A DNA stretch of 64,000 nt from Enterococcus silesiacus (lineage in GTDB: Bacteria; Bacillota; Bacilli; Lactobacillales; Enterococcaceae), in NCBI GenBank assembly GCA_001465115.1, contig CP013614.1, forward strand, positions 310,001 through 374,000. Reading direction: 5' to 3'. Under the pieces are notes generated by a model, which ran no database searches, was not told the DNA's origin, and saw only the letters and a program-made list of their open reading frames with translations. Of this stretch, positions 1-8,195 are shown one piece after another; the stretch's first letter is position 1; each line of letters begins with the position of its first letter. The position numbers were made by a program, and so were the translations under genes.

Positions 1-1
1 C

Positions 2-625
2 GGTGATAATTCAAGTGATTACGCCATTGGATTAACGAAATCATTTAAAGATACGTTTACAGGTAAGATCGCTAAAGAAGAAACGTTCACTGCAGGAGAC
101 AAAGACTTCCAAGCCATCTTAACAAAAATCAAAGACCTTGATTACGATGCTATCTACATTCCTGGTTACTATGCAGAAGCAGGATTGATCATCAAGCAAG
201 CACGTGAGATGGGGATCGACAAGCCGATCCTTGGTGCTGATGGATTTGGTGATGAAAAATTAGTTGAAATTGCTGGAGCGAAAAATGTCTCTGATGTTTA
301 TTACACAGGACACTTCTCAGAAAAAGCACCGGCAACAGATAAAGTAAAACCATTTGTAGATGCATTCAAGAAAAAATACGATAAACAACCATCAGCTTTC
401 AATGCTTTAGGTTACGACTCTGTTTACATGTTAAAACAAGCAATGGAAGATAAAGATTCAGCAGATTCAAAAGATATTACAGAAGGCTTAGCTTCATTGA
501 AAGACTTTGTCGGTGTGACTGGTAAAATGACGATGGACAAGGATCATAATCCTGAAAAATCAGTTGTTGTATTAGGCTTGACAGAAGGAAAAGAAACATC
601 AGCAGATGCAGTAGAACCTAAATAG
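2..625 (+). CDS. livJ: Branched-chain amino acid ABC transporter, substrate-binding protein (3' part)
   Basis: The reading frame is open from base 2, so the N-terminus (signal peptide and first lobe) lies outside the window; 207 residues remain. The visible part reads as the second half of a LivJ/LivK-type periplasmic-binding-like fold, including an ALGYDSVYMLKQAM stretch typical of the second lobe. Such proteins are lipid-anchored outside Gram-positive cells and deliver Leu/Ile/Val to the permease. livH, livM, livG and livF follow on the same strand, which supports the assignment strongly. The TTG at 185 is internal and not a start. The exact substrate cannot be read from sequence. Confidence 0.9.
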   Translation, partial: GDNSSDYAIGLTKSFKDTFTGKIAKEETFTAGDKDFQAILTKIKDLDYDAIYIPGYYAEAGLIIKQAREMGIDKPILGADGFGDEKLVEIAGAKNVSDVYYTGHFSEKAPATDKVKPFVDAFKKKYDKQPSAFNALGYDSVYMLKQAMEDKDSADSKDITEGLASLKDFVGVTGKMTMDKDHNPEKSVVVLGLTEGKETSADAVEPK

Positions 626-645
626 TAACAAGTTGGTAGAGACTT

Positions 646-691
646 AAAAGAGGGTGAGACAAGGTTTTACGTTTTGTCCATCCTCTTTTTA
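646..691 (+). terminator. Hairpin with T-run between livJ and livH (attenuating terminator)
   Basis: An AGAGGGTG-rich arm pairs with a CATCCTCT arm, with one wobble and one bulge, and is followed by TTTTT. Because livHMGF are co-directional and have no obvious strong promoter of their own just downstream, this probably trims rather than blocks transcription, giving more binding protein than permease. That reading is inference. Confidence 0.65.
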
Positions 692-736
692 TTTTAATTA
701 AACAGCAATTATTCTAAAATATTGGAAGTGATAAAC

Positions 737-1615
737 ATGGAAGTAGTGATTCAACAGCTAGTAAACGGTCTTTTTCTAGGAAGTATTTATGCGCTCTTAG
801 CATTAGGGTATACAATGGTTTACGGAATCATCAAATTGATCAACTTTGCTCATGGAGAAATTTATATGCTAGGTGGATTTATGGGCTATTTCTTTATCAA
901 TAAATTGAATTTAGGTTTTTTCCCAGCATTGATTTTATCAATGGCAGGAGCTGCCGTGATCGGGGTAGTAATTGAGTTTTTAGCTTATCGACCGCTAAGA
1001 AAGTCAACAAGGATCGCGGCTTTGATCACCGCAATTGGGGTTTCATTTTTACTGCAAAACGGAATGATTTATTGGTTAGGTCCTGAAAAAAAATCATTTC
1101 CGCAGGCAATTGAATTTAAAAATTATCAACTAGGCTTTATTCAAATTTCAAATATTCAAATTCTTATTTTAGTTATTTCTCTAGTGTTGATGATTGCCTT
1201 GCAATTGATTGTTAAAAAGACAAAAATGGGTAAAGCAATGCGGGCCGTTTCCGTTGATGCTGATGCCGCACAGTTGATGGGGATCAATGTCAATCGAACA
1301 ATTTCATTTACTTTTGCATTAGGTTCTGCATTGGCTGCGGCCGCGGGCATGCTGATCGGACTCTATTATAATTCTATTGATCCAATGATGGGGGTTGTTC
1401 CAGGGCTTAAATCATTCGTTGCGGCTGTTTTAGGTGGAATCGGAATCATACCAGGAGCAGCACTGGGTGGTTTTGTGATTGGATTGTTAGAAACGATCAC
1501 GATTGCACTTGGGTTTTCAGATTACAAAGATGCAGTTGTATATGCATTGTTGATTATTATTTTATTGATTCGTCCTGCTGGAATTCTTGGCAAGAACATC
1601 AAAGAGAAAGTGTAG
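737..1615 (+). CDS. livH: Branched-chain amino acid ABC transporter permease LivH
   Basis: This 292-residue hydrophobic protein has about eight membrane segments and the LivH-type N-terminus (LFLGSIYALLALGYTMVYGI then INFAHGE). It forms half of the membrane channel with LivM. I chose ATG 737 because a GGAAGTG ribosome binding site sits six bases upstream; the TTG at 722 in the same frame has none. The conserved loop near residue 170 that precedes KMGKAMRAVSVDADAAQLMGI is the expected contact with the ATPase subunits. It lies directly upstream of livM. Confidence 0.93.
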   Translation: MEVVIQQLVNGLFLGSIYALLALGYTMVYGIIKLINFAHGEIYMLGGFMGYFFINKLNLGFFPALILSMAGAAVIGVVIEFLAYRPLRKSTRIAALITAIGVSFLLQNGMIYWLGPEKKSFPQAIEFKNYQLGFIQISNIQILILVISLVLMIALQLIVKKTKMGKAMRAVSVDADAAQLMGINVNRTISFTFALGSALAAAAGMLIGLYYNSIDPMMGVVPGLKSFVAAVLGGIGIIPGAALGGFVIGLLETITIALGFSDYKDAVVYALLIIILLIRPAGILGKNIKEKV

Positions 1616-1624
1616 GTGGCAGTC

Positions 1625-2593
1625 ATGAAAAAGAATTTAAAATATAACCTTGTTTGGCTTTTAATTGCTGCGTTAGCTTATGCTTTTATTTATGTATTAT
1701 ATGTTACAGGCGTGATCACACCGTTTACTGAATATACACTGATTACGATCGGAATCAATATTATGTTGGCCTTGGGCTTGAATTTGATTATCGGTTTTTC
1801 GGGTCAATTTTCACTTGGTCATGCAGGGTTTATGGCAATCGGTGCGTATAGTGCAGCGATCATGACCGTTAAGTATCCAACAATGGGTGGTTTTTTCAGT
1901 GGGATTCTACTAGGAATCGTTTTATCAGGTCTTGTGGCTTTGCTAGTAGGTATTCCAACCTTGCGGCTAAAAGGGGATTACTTGGCGATTGCAACGTTAG
2001 GGATTTCTGAAATCATTCGGATCATTATTATCAATATGAAAGATATAACCAATGGACCTGCTGGAATCTTTGGTATTCCACCGATGGTCAGTTGGCCGAT
2101 GGTTTTTGGTTTTGTAGTGATTGTTACTTTAATCATTGTGAATTTTATCCACAGTGGTCCAGGGCGCGCGACGATGGCGATAAGAGAAGACGAGATCGCA
2201 GCGGAATCAATGGGGGTCAACACGACAAAATATAAAGTTGTAGCCTTCATTATAGGTGCTGTGACAGCAAGTGTTGCGGGTGCTATTTATTCAAGCTATG
2301 TTCAAACGATTGCACCGAAAGATTTTGGCTTTATGAAATCGATCGATATATTGATTATTGTGGTCTTTGGTGGAATTGGAAGTGTTACGGGAACCTTTAT
2401 TTCAGCGATTGTGCTGGGAATTTTAAATATGTTTTTACAAGATGCTGGTGCACTTAGAATGATCATTTATGCATTAGCTCTGATCATTATCATGATTTTC
2501 AAACCAGGCGGCCTTTTAGGCACATGGGAATTTTCAGTAAAGAAATTATTCAAGAAAAAGGAGGACAAATCAAATGCCTCTATTGAACGTTAG
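1625..2593 (+). CDS. livM: Branched-chain amino acid ABC transporter permease LivM
   Basis: This 322-residue membrane protein is the second permease half. It carries the LivM hallmarks: LGLNLIIGFSGQFSLGHAGF in the first third and a GRATMAIREDEIAAESMGVN cytoplasmic loop that docks the ATPases. ATG 1625 is preferred over GTG 1616 because AGGTGG lies just upstream of it. The 3' end overlaps livG by 20 bases, so translation of the two is probably coupled. The last 15 residues are charged (KKLFKKKEDK) and cytoplasmic. Confidence 0.93.
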   Translation: MKKNLKYNLVWLLIAALAYAFIYVLYVTGVITPFTEYTLITIGINIMLALGLNLIIGFSGQFSLGHAGFMAIGAYSAAIMTVKYPTMGGFFSGILLGIVLSGLVALLVGIPTLRLKGDYLAIATLGISEIIRIIIINMKDITNGPAGIFGIPPMVSWPMVFGFVVIVTLIIVNFIHSGPGRATMAIREDEIAAESMGVNTTKYKVVAFIIGAVTASVAGAIYSSYVQTIAPKDFGFMKSIDILIIVVFGGIGSVTGTFISAIVLGILNMFLQDAGALRMIIYALALIIIMIFKPGGLLGTWEFSVKKLFKKKEDKSNASIER

Positions 2594-3350
2594 TAATTTA
2601 ACCAAAAACTTTGGTGGACTTGCCGCTGTTTCAAATGTCAATCTGTCCTTAGAAACCAATGAACTTATTGGTTTGATTGGACCCAATGGTGCGGGGAAGA
2701 CGACTTTATTTAATCTTTTAACAGGCGTTTATGAGCCGAGTGAAGGAACCGTCACACTAGATATTCTAGGCAAAGAACATGTATTAAATGGCATGAAACC
2801 ATATAAAATTGCAGATATGGGCTTAAGCAGAACTTTTCAAAATATCCGTTTATTCAAGGATTTGTCTGTGTTGGATAATGTGTTGATTGCAATGAATAGT
2901 AAAAATAAAGAAGGCATCCTTTCCAGTATTTTACGTTTACCGACGTTTTATAAAAAAGAGGAAGAGATGGAAAAGAAAGTATTGGAGCTGTTGGCCATTT
3001 TTGGTTTGGAAAATAAGGTTCAGACCTTAGCCAAAAATTTGCCTTATGGGGAACAAAGACGTTTAGAAATCGTACGTGCCTTAGCGACTCAACCAAAGGT
3101 GTTATTTCTAGACGAACCGGCAGCAGGGATGAATCCACAGGAAACGGCTGATTTAACTGAACTGATCAGAAAAATCCAAAAGGAATTCCAAATTACAATT
3201 GTCTTGATCGAACATGATATGAGTTTGGTTATGGAGGTTTGTCAAAGAATTTATGTATTAGAGTACGGTAGAATCATTGCTGAAGGAAAGCCAGAAGCAA
3301 TCAAAAACGATCCTCGTGTGATCGAAGCTTATCTTGGAGGTGAACTATAA
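2574..3350 (+). CDS. livG: Branched-chain amino acid ABC transporter ATP-binding protein LivG
   Basis: This 258-residue ATPase has Walker A GPNGAGKTT near residue 36, a signature-like LPYGEQRRLEIVRAL near 160 in place of canonical LSGGQ, as is usual in LivG, and Walker B LFLDEPAAGMN. The switch histidine is in LIEHDM. It couples ATP hydrolysis to transport with LivF. ATG 2574 has an AAAGGAGG site inside the end of livM. It is followed by livF with a TAATG stop/start overlap. Confidence 0.95.
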   Translation: MPLLNVSNLTKNFGGLAAVSNVNLSLETNELIGLIGPNGAGKTTLFNLLTGVYEPSEGTVTLDILGKEHVLNGMKPYKIADMGLSRTFQNIRLFKDLSVLDNVLIAMNSKNKEGILSSILRLPTFYKKEEEMEKKVLELLAIFGLENKVQTLAKNLPYGEQRRLEIVRALATQPKVLFLDEPAAGMNPQETADLTELIRKIQKEFQITIVLIEHDMSLVMEVCQRIYVLEYGRIIAEGKPEAIKNDPRVIEAYLGGEL

Positions 3351-4051
3351 TGCTGACAATTGAAAATTTATCTGTTCATTATGGTGTGATTCAAGCTGTA
3401 CGAGATGTTAGTTTTAATGTAGAACAAGGAGAAATTGTCTCGTTGATCGGTGCTAATGGTGCTGGGAAAACAACGATTTTAAGAACAATTTCTGGCTTAA
3501 ATCGACCATCGAATGGTACGATTACGTTTGAAGGACAACAAATTCAAAAAATGGTGCCGCAAAAGATCGTGGCATCAGGCTTGTGTCAAGTGCCAGAAGG
3601 CCGCCATGTTTTTTCAGGTTTAACAGTTCAGGAAAACCTAGAAATGGGTGCGTTTTTGAGAAAAGACGGAGATCTGAAGCAGGATTATCAAATGATTTTT
3701 GAGCGTTTTCCGATTTTGAAAGAACGAAAAAATCAAGATGCGTCTACTTTATCTGGTGGGGAACAGCAAATGTTAGCAATGGGAAGAGCACTGATGTCTA
3801 AGCCTCGTTTACTATTGTTAGACGAACCGTCCATGGGATTAGCTCCGATTTTTATTCAAGAAATTTTTAATATTATAAAAGAAATCAATAAACAAGGAAC
3901 AACTGTTTTATTGATTGAGCAAAATGCAAAAATGGCTTTATCGATTGCAGATCGAGGGTATGTTTTGGAGACCGGGGAAGTTGTTTTAAGTGGACCAGGA
4001 AAAGAATTACTGGAAAGTGAAGAAGTGAAAAAAGCGTATTTAGGAGGCTAG
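3350..4051 (+). CDS. livF: Branched-chain amino acid ABC transporter ATP-binding protein LivF
   Basis: This 233-residue ATPase has Walker A GANGAGKTT near residue 34, signature LSGGEQQMLAMGRALM, Walker B LLLLDEPSMGLAP and switch region LLIEQNA. The short length and the SMGLAP sequence after Walker B are typical of LivF. The start codon shares a base with the livG stop, indicating translational coupling. It completes the HMGF set. Confidence 0.95.
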   Translation: MLTIENLSVHYGVIQAVRDVSFNVEQGEIVSLIGANGAGKTTILRTISGLNRPSNGTITFEGQQIQKMVPQKIVASGLCQVPEGRHVFSGLTVQENLEMGAFLRKDGDLKQDYQMIFERFPILKERKNQDASTLSGGEQQMLAMGRALMSKPRLLLLDEPSMGLAPIFIQEIFNIIKEINKQGTTVLLIEQNAKMALSIADRGYVLETGEVVLSGPGKELLESEEVKKAYLGG

Positions 4052-4055
4052 TAGC

Positions 4056-4712
4056 ATGAGTGTAAGTGATTTTATGACAAAAAATCTAGTTGTTGCACAA
4101 CCGGAAATGAAAATTTTTGACGCCGTTGATTTGATGAAAAAAAATAATATCCATCGTTTACCAGTGGTCAAAGGAGAAAAACTCATAGGATTGATCACAG
4201 AAGGAACGATTCAATCGGCAATGCCGTCAAAAGCAACTAGTTTGAGCGTCTATGAAGTGAATTATTTGCTAAACAAGACGACAGTAGCAGATATAATGGT
4301 AAAAGAAGTTCAAACAATCAAGCCAACTGCTTCATTAGAAGACGGTATTTTCCAGATGCGTCAAAATAATATTGGTGTCTTACCTGTTGTTGATGCAAAT
4401 AAAACTTTAATTGGAATTATAACAAATAATGATATTTTCGATGCCTTTTTAAAAATTACTGGTTATAACGCTGGCGGTACTAGAATTCAACTGCGCATAC
4501 CCGAAGACCATAAAGGGATTTTGGCTGCTATTACAAAATTATTGGCAGAGAATGATTTTAGTATTTTGACAGTAGTTGTAAACCATAAAGAACTAGAAAC
4601 GATTATTGAGTTACAGATCGAAAGTCGGGAAACGCTTCAAATTCAAAATATTTTAAAAGATGCAGGTTATGATGTTTTTGAGGCAATATTTATGTCTCCG
4701 CAAATTTCATAA
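4056..4712 (+). CDS. CBS-domain pair plus ACT-like domain protein (AcuB-like)
   Basis: The 218 residues hold two CBS motifs (about 1-60, with HRLPVVKGEKLIGLIT, and 75-135, with IGVLPVVDANKTLIGIIT) and a C-terminal ACT-like region (about 145-215, IQLRIPEDHKGILAAITKLL). CBS pairs bind adenine nucleotides and ACT domains bind amino acids, so a sensor role for branched-chain amino acids or energy state is plausible but inferred. It lies 4 bases after livF with its own GGAGG, so it is the last gene of the liv operon. AcuB of Bacillus has a similar layout. I do not know its target. Confidence 0.75.
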   Translation: MSVSDFMTKNLVVAQPEMKIFDAVDLMKKNNIHRLPVVKGEKLIGLITEGTIQSAMPSKATSLSVYEVNYLLNKTTVADIMVKEVQTIKPTASLEDGIFQMRQNNIGVLPVVDANKTLIGIITNNDIFDAFLKITGYNAGGTRIQLRIPEDHKGILAAITKLLAENDFSILTVVVNHKELETIIELQIESRETLQIQNILKDAGYDVFEAIFMSPQIS

Positions 4713-4878
4713 AGAAGAATAGTACGAAAAATACACGCATTTTTTTTCTGAAAAAGGGTTTGACTAATATTAGGGCGTATGATAGTTTTATATAGTAAAG
4801 TAACTTAATGGAATATTAAAGTGCTGTTTATCTTTAATATTCTTTCCTTATGTCTTCTAAACATTAGAGGGTTGTTGT

Positions 4879-4907
4879 TGGTATAATTATTACAGATTTT
4901 CTGTAAT
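4879..4907 (+). promoter_or_regulatory. Extended -10 promoter with overlapping palindrome, upstream of the sortase cluster
   Basis: TGGTATAAT (4879-4887) is an extended -10 element without a good -35. It is followed at 4889-4907 by a perfect inverted repeat, ATTACAG-N5-CTGTAAT, which would cover the transcription start. The palindrome looks like an operator; the regulator is unknown. Confidence 0.5.
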
Positions 4908-4941
4908 TGATTATAAATATTTAAGAATAGGAGGAATGAAA

Positions 4942-5520
4942 ATGAAAAAAGTTATCGGATTTATTATTGCTTGTGTAGCAACTGTAAGCTTTGCAACAAC
5001 TGCTTCGGCAGACGGCGCTATTTCAGCTACAGAACAGCCAATCCTTAACGAATTGAATGCTGGTGCAACAATCGGCGGTAAAAAATTCAATTTTGATGCG
5101 GCTGAAACGAATGCAGCTTCAAATCACTTGAAACGTGTTGATTTAACACAAGCTCAAGCAGATGAAGCGATTAAAAACATCCAAGCGGCTCGTAGCTTAG
5201 TTGAGAGTGTTTCTGTTAATACTACAGGAGTTAACTCACTTGGAAAAGCAATTAGCTTATTGCCAGCAAACGTAATTTCACAAGTACAAAATTACGCAAT
5301 TGCTGCTGGTAATGCTGTAGGCGTTAAAATCACTTTTGGAGCTCGCGGAAGCTATTCTGCAGTGACAATTACTGATGCTAACGGCGCGCCTGTTTATCAA
5401 GCTGGAACTCCAGTGAAAAATACAGGATCAAACTACGCATTAAGCGGTATTACTTTTGGCTCATTGATCGTAGCTGCAGCAGGTGCAGTATTCGTGAGCA
5501 GAAAGAACAAATTAGCATAA
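4942..5520 (+). CDS. Small secreted surface protein with a non-canonical sortase signal
   Basis: This 192-residue protein has a signal peptide (MKKVIGFIIACVATVSFATT with an ASA-type cleavage site) and a C-terminal sorting-signal layout: VKNTG at residues 158-162, a hydrophobic stretch of about 20 residues, then SRKNKLA. LPxTG is absent, but the T-G pair, membrane segment and basic tail are in place. The middle (about 30-150) is Ala/Asn/Thr-rich, with no cysteines and no family I recognise. ATG 4942 is chosen over 4936 because AGGAGG would lie only one base from the latter. A sortase gene follows one base after the stop, so I infer it is the substrate of that sortase. Confidence 0.7.
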   Translation: MKKVIGFIIACVATVSFATTASADGAISATEQPILNELNAGATIGGKKFNFDAAETNAASNHLKRVDLTQAQADEAIKNIQAARSLVESVSVNTTGVNSLGKAISLLPANVISQVQNYAIAAGNAVGVKITFGARGSYSAVTITDANGAPVYQAGTPVKNTGSNYALSGITFGSLIVAAAGAVFVSRKNKLA

Positions 5521-5521
5521 G

Positions 5522-6292
5522 ATGAAACAACTAAAAAGAGTAGGGGCATTTATTTATGTGCCTCTTCTCTTTATGTGTTTTGGCTATCTTGTTATTTACA
5601 TAATTGGTGCACCTGTCATTAATTTCGCATCTTCCGCAGTCGAGCTGATCTCACTAAATGACGCTCCGTCTTTTGATCAAAAAGGAACGAATCTCCTTGA
5701 AAAGAGATATGAAGACAAAGAGCAGGCTTCATCTGATAAAACAACAGATAAATCGGTTCAAACAAAAACTGATGCGTCTGACAATAAATCAGCAAAAGCA
5801 GTCGCTGCCGGTATGAAAGTGACTGAAAAAGGCGAGTTAGCTTCTTCAAGTATGGTCTATCCTGTAGGAGGAGATCAATTTGGAGAGGTAGTGATCGACA
5901 AAGTGGGAATTAATGAACCATTATTTTACGGAGATAGTGAAGAAATTTTGCGTTTAGGCGCAGGACAATACATCGGAAGTATGATTCCAGGAGATCTTGG
6001 AACGACTTTGATCGGTGGGCATAATCTACCTTCCTTTGGTAAAATTTATTACTTAGAACCTGGGGACGAAGTAGCTATCCGCACTCACTATGGTGATTAT
6101 ACGTACCAAGTGACAGAGGTAAAAATAGCGAACTACAAAGACCCTACAATCAATACCAAATTAGGTGAACGCACTAAAAGATCGCTGATTCTATATACCT
6201 GTTACCCATTAGATGCAATTGGTTTAACACCAGAGCGAGTTTTTGTTTCTGCAGATTATGTATCTGGACCAATTATCGATGAGAAGTCATAA
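5522..6292 (+). CDS. Sortase (class C-like), probably dedicated to the preceding protein
   Basis: The 256 residues contain the sortase core with catalytic His167 (GGHNLP), Cys227 (LYTCYP) and Arg239 (TPERVFV). An N-terminal membrane anchor (about 10-35) is followed by a charged, low-complexity linker (about 50-105) before the catalytic domain. The YTCYP form differs from the TLxTC of housekeeping SrtA, fitting an accessory enzyme with altered specificity. It acts outside the membrane, cleaving between Thr and Gly of the sorting signal and transferring the protein to an amino acceptor. It starts one base after the neighbour's stop without a clear ribosome binding site, suggesting coupling. Confidence 0.88.
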   Translation: MKQLKRVGAFIYVPLLFMCFGYLVIYIIGAPVINFASSAVELISLNDAPSFDQKGTNLLEKRYEDKEQASSDKTTDKSVQTKTDASDNKSAKAVAAGMKVTEKGELASSSMVYPVGGDQFGEVVIDKVGINEPLFYGDSEEILRLGAGQYIGSMIPGDLGTTLIGGHNLPSFGKIYYLEPGDEVAIRTHYGDYTYQVTEVKIANYKDPTINTKLGERTKRSLILYTCYPLDAIGLTPERVFVSADYVSGPIIDEKS

Positions 6293-6310
6293 GGGAGGAG
6301 AATCAGTCAG

Positions 6311-7165
6311 ATGAAAAATCGCAATCATTCAATGAAAGTAATTTCTCGCTTTTTTATTGCTTTTTTGTCTTCAGTTTTTTTGTTTGCATTTTTAATTTTA
6401 CTGACATTGAGATTAACCCTTTTTAGTGAAAATTATATTACCAAACAAGCAACTAAAGCAGATTACTATTCGCAGTTAACAGAAGAAATCAATCGACAAG
6501 TGGAAAATAGCGCTCTAGGAAGTAACATTCCAACCGGGGTCTTAAATCAGTCGATCAGTAAAGACTTAGTTAAGACAGACGTAGATGCGTATTTTAAAGC
6601 GATGTACAATACAGGAACAAAGTATTCAATCTCTAATGAAAAAGGCGTTCATGATGCTGTTTCTAAAGCGATTACAAAGTATATGGAAGAAAAAGCAATT
6701 CAGACAACACCAGAATCCGTACAGGCTGTAACTGGTCTTTCAGACAATGCCGTAAACATTTATAAGGGCTATATTGAGTTGCCGTTTTTAGTTTCCTATG
6801 GACGAAAAGTGATCAATTATAAATCAACGCTAGTTATTTTTATGGGAGTTTGCGGTGTGCTTTGGCTATTGTTAAGCTTTTCTCTCTATTCTTCATTGAG
6901 AGGGTATGTTCATCGTTTGTTGCGGTATTGGGCATATATTTGGATTAGCAGCGGCTTGATGATGGCCGTTGTGCCAGCATTCATCTTAATGCAAGGATTT
7001 TTGAAAAAGCTAGGAATTCAATCTAAAGCAATGTATGACTTTATACAAACTTATTTATCAAGCTTTTTGTGGTTGTTTATTATGGTTGGGATAATCTCAA
7101 TCGTAGCAGGTATCATTTTTGGAGTACTTAGCGAAATCAAGAGAAAAAATTTATTTAGCGCTTAA
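6311..7165 (+). CDS. Membrane protein of the sortase cluster, unknown function
   Basis: This 284-residue protein has one N-terminal membrane segment (about 12-38), an extracellular region of about 130 residues (40-165) predicted mostly helical, then three membrane segments (about 175-280). I do not recognise the family. It has a GGGAGGAG ribosome binding site and follows the sortase by 18 bases, so it is probably co-transcribed. An assembly, folding or presentation partner for the sortase substrate is a reasonable guess, but nothing in the sequence proves it. Confidence 0.6.
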   Translation: MKNRNHSMKVISRFFIAFLSSVFLFAFLILLTLRLTLFSENYITKQATKADYYSQLTEEINRQVENSALGSNIPTGVLNQSISKDLVKTDVDAYFKAMYNTGTKYSISNEKGVHDAVSKAITKYMEEKAIQTTPESVQAVTGLSDNAVNIYKGYIELPFLVSYGRKVINYKSTLVIFMGVCGVLWLLLSFSLYSSLRGYVHRLLRYWAYIWISSGLMMAVVPAFILMQGFLKKLGIQSKAMYDFIQTYLSSFLWLFIMVGIISIVAGIIFGVLSEIKRKNLFSA

Positions 7166-7200
7166 TGCTGAAAGAAGTTTTAAGAAATCATAATAAGATC

Positions 7201-7233
7201 GTCAGCTTGTTTTTAAATAGGCTGACTTTTTTA
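7201..7233 (+). terminator. Rho-independent terminator of the sortase cluster
   Basis: GTCAGC (7201-7206) pairs with GCTGAC (7221-7226) across a 14-nt loop, followed by a run of seven T. It closes the three-gene cluster. Confidence 0.7.
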
Positions 7234-7323
7234 TTGCATACGAAAGTGATGCAAGTAAATAACGTTTAGCACGCTTTCTTTTTTTTACATAACATGATAC
7301 CATAGAGGCTTGGAGGGATGAAG

Positions 7324-7557
7324 ATGTCAAAAAAAAATAAAGATATAGAAGTAAAAATAGAAGAAGCAGAAAAAAAAGTAAATGGTGAAACAATTACAGT
7401 TAGTACCTTGACAATCGGCAAAAAAGAAATTGGTCAAGTTTTAGCACAAGACACAAAAAAATTTGCTGTGGTGATCGATGGGCGCAATGAAGCAACTGTG
7501 AAAACGCTTGATGAAGCGATAGAATACATTATTCGCCAATGGAATTTAAACGACTAA
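7324..7557 (+). CDS. Small DUF2969-like protein
   Basis: This 77-residue acidic/lysine-rich protein resembles the small DUF2969 proteins of lactobacillales (MSKKNKDIEV start, a central TIGKKEIGQV stretch and a VDGRNEATVKTLDEAIEYII end). No signal or membrane segment is seen. I chose ATG 7324 because GGAGGG would touch ATG 7318. The function is unknown. The family name is from memory of the pattern and needs a profile search. Confidence 0.6.
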   Translation: MSKKNKDIEVKIEEAEKKVNGETITVSTLTIGKKEIGQVLAQDTKKFAVVIDGRNEATVKTLDEAIEYIIRQWNLND

Positions 7558-7587
7558 AATAAATAACAACTTTTTTTCGAAAAAGGC

Positions 7588-7616
7588 TTGCTTTTTGTTC
7601 AAAAGTTTTGTATTAT
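7588..7616 (+). promoter_or_regulatory. Promoter of the tRNA-Tyr/tRNA-Gln unit
   Basis: TTGCTT (7588-7593), a 17-base spacer and TATTAT (7611-7616) lie about 33 bases before tRNA-Tyr. Confidence 0.7.
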
Positions 7617-7648
7617 AACTAAGTCAGGTTTGTTACTAAAAACCTTCT

Positions 7649-7729
7649 GGAGGAATAGCGAAGTGGCTAAACGCGACGGACTGTAAATCCGTTCCTTAGG
7701 GTTCAGTGGTTCGAATCCACTTTCCTCCA
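7649..7729 (+). tRNA. tRNA-Tyr (anticodon GTA)
   Basis: The 81-nt sequence folds as a type II tRNA with a long variable arm. The acceptor pair is GGAGGAA/TTCCTCC, the T-arm contains GGTTCGAATCC and the anticodon GTA is at 7683-7685. CCA is not encoded. It sits in a two-tRNA transcript with tRNA-Gln, 10 bases downstream. Confidence 0.97.
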
Positions 7730-7739
7730 TTTTGACCAT

Positions 7740-7811
7740 TGGGGTATAGCCAAGCGGTAAGGCAACAGGTTTTGATCCTGTCATGCGTTGGTTCGAATCC
7801 AGCTACCCCAG
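7740..7811 (+). tRNA. tRNA-Gln (anticodon TTG)
   Basis: The 72-nt cloverleaf has a TGGGGTA/TACCCCA acceptor stem, ACAGG/CCTGT anticodon stem, TTG anticodon at 7772-7774 and GGTTCGAATCC T-arm. CCA is not encoded. Confidence 0.97.
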
Positions 7812-7821
7812 TTTTTTTCTT

Positions 7822-7852
7822 AGAACAACTCAGATAGAGTTGTTCTTTTTTT
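7822..7852 (+). terminator. Terminator of the tRNA pair
   Basis: A perfect 10-bp stem AGAACAACTC/GAGTTGTTCT with a five-base loop is followed by a run of T. Confidence 0.9.
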
Positions 7853-7934
7853 GACTAAAAAAATGATAGTAACTTTTGTTCTCTTTTTTTAGAATATGTG
7901 ATAAAGTGGATGAAAAGCATGAGGAGTGAACCCG

Positions 7935-8120
7935 ATGAATCTTAAAGAGAAAATAACTGAAACAGCTGAAAAAGTGTATGACTTAGCTCGTGAAGGAAAA
8001 TATGATGTCAACGTGAATCTTTTTTCTAAAAAGAGAAGCAATGAGAAGGCAAAAGGCATTGAAGTTGTAACACTTAGAGATACAGCGCATACTAAAAAGT
8101 GGCGCTCTAAGAACCGTTAA
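7935..8120 (+). CDS. Small basic protein, unknown
   Basis: This 61-residue protein is highly charged and ends in a basic tail (KKWRSKNR). No family is recognised. ATG 7935 is supported by a GAGGAG site eight bases upstream; the GTG at 7926 overlaps that site. A possible extended -10 (TGTGATAAA near 7897-7905) precedes it. The following strong hairpin marks it as a single-gene unit. Its clear ribosome binding site and terminator are the main reasons to accept it. Confidence 0.6.
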   Translation: MNLKEKITETAEKVYDLAREGKYDVNVNLFSKKRSNEKAKGIEVVTLRDTAHTKKWRSKNR

Positions 8121-8135
8121 AGAGAATGAAGAGCA

Positions 8136-8182
8136 AATAGCCTGAAACAACGTCCTTTATATGTTGTTTCAGGCTATTTTGT
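8136..8182. terminator. Bidirectional terminator
   Basis: A 16-bp stem (AATAGCCTGAAACAAC and its complement) with an 11-nt loop is flanked by A/T runs. It serves the small protein gene on the plus strand and the tetR-type gene on the minus strand. Confidence 0.9.
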
Positions 8183-8195
8183 TTACTGGAGGGTA

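Noticed and set aside
4727..4750. Terminator after the CBS/ACT gene
   Set aside because: GAAAAAT/ATTTTTT pairing is pure A-T and short; I could not support it as a terminator, though a T-run is present.
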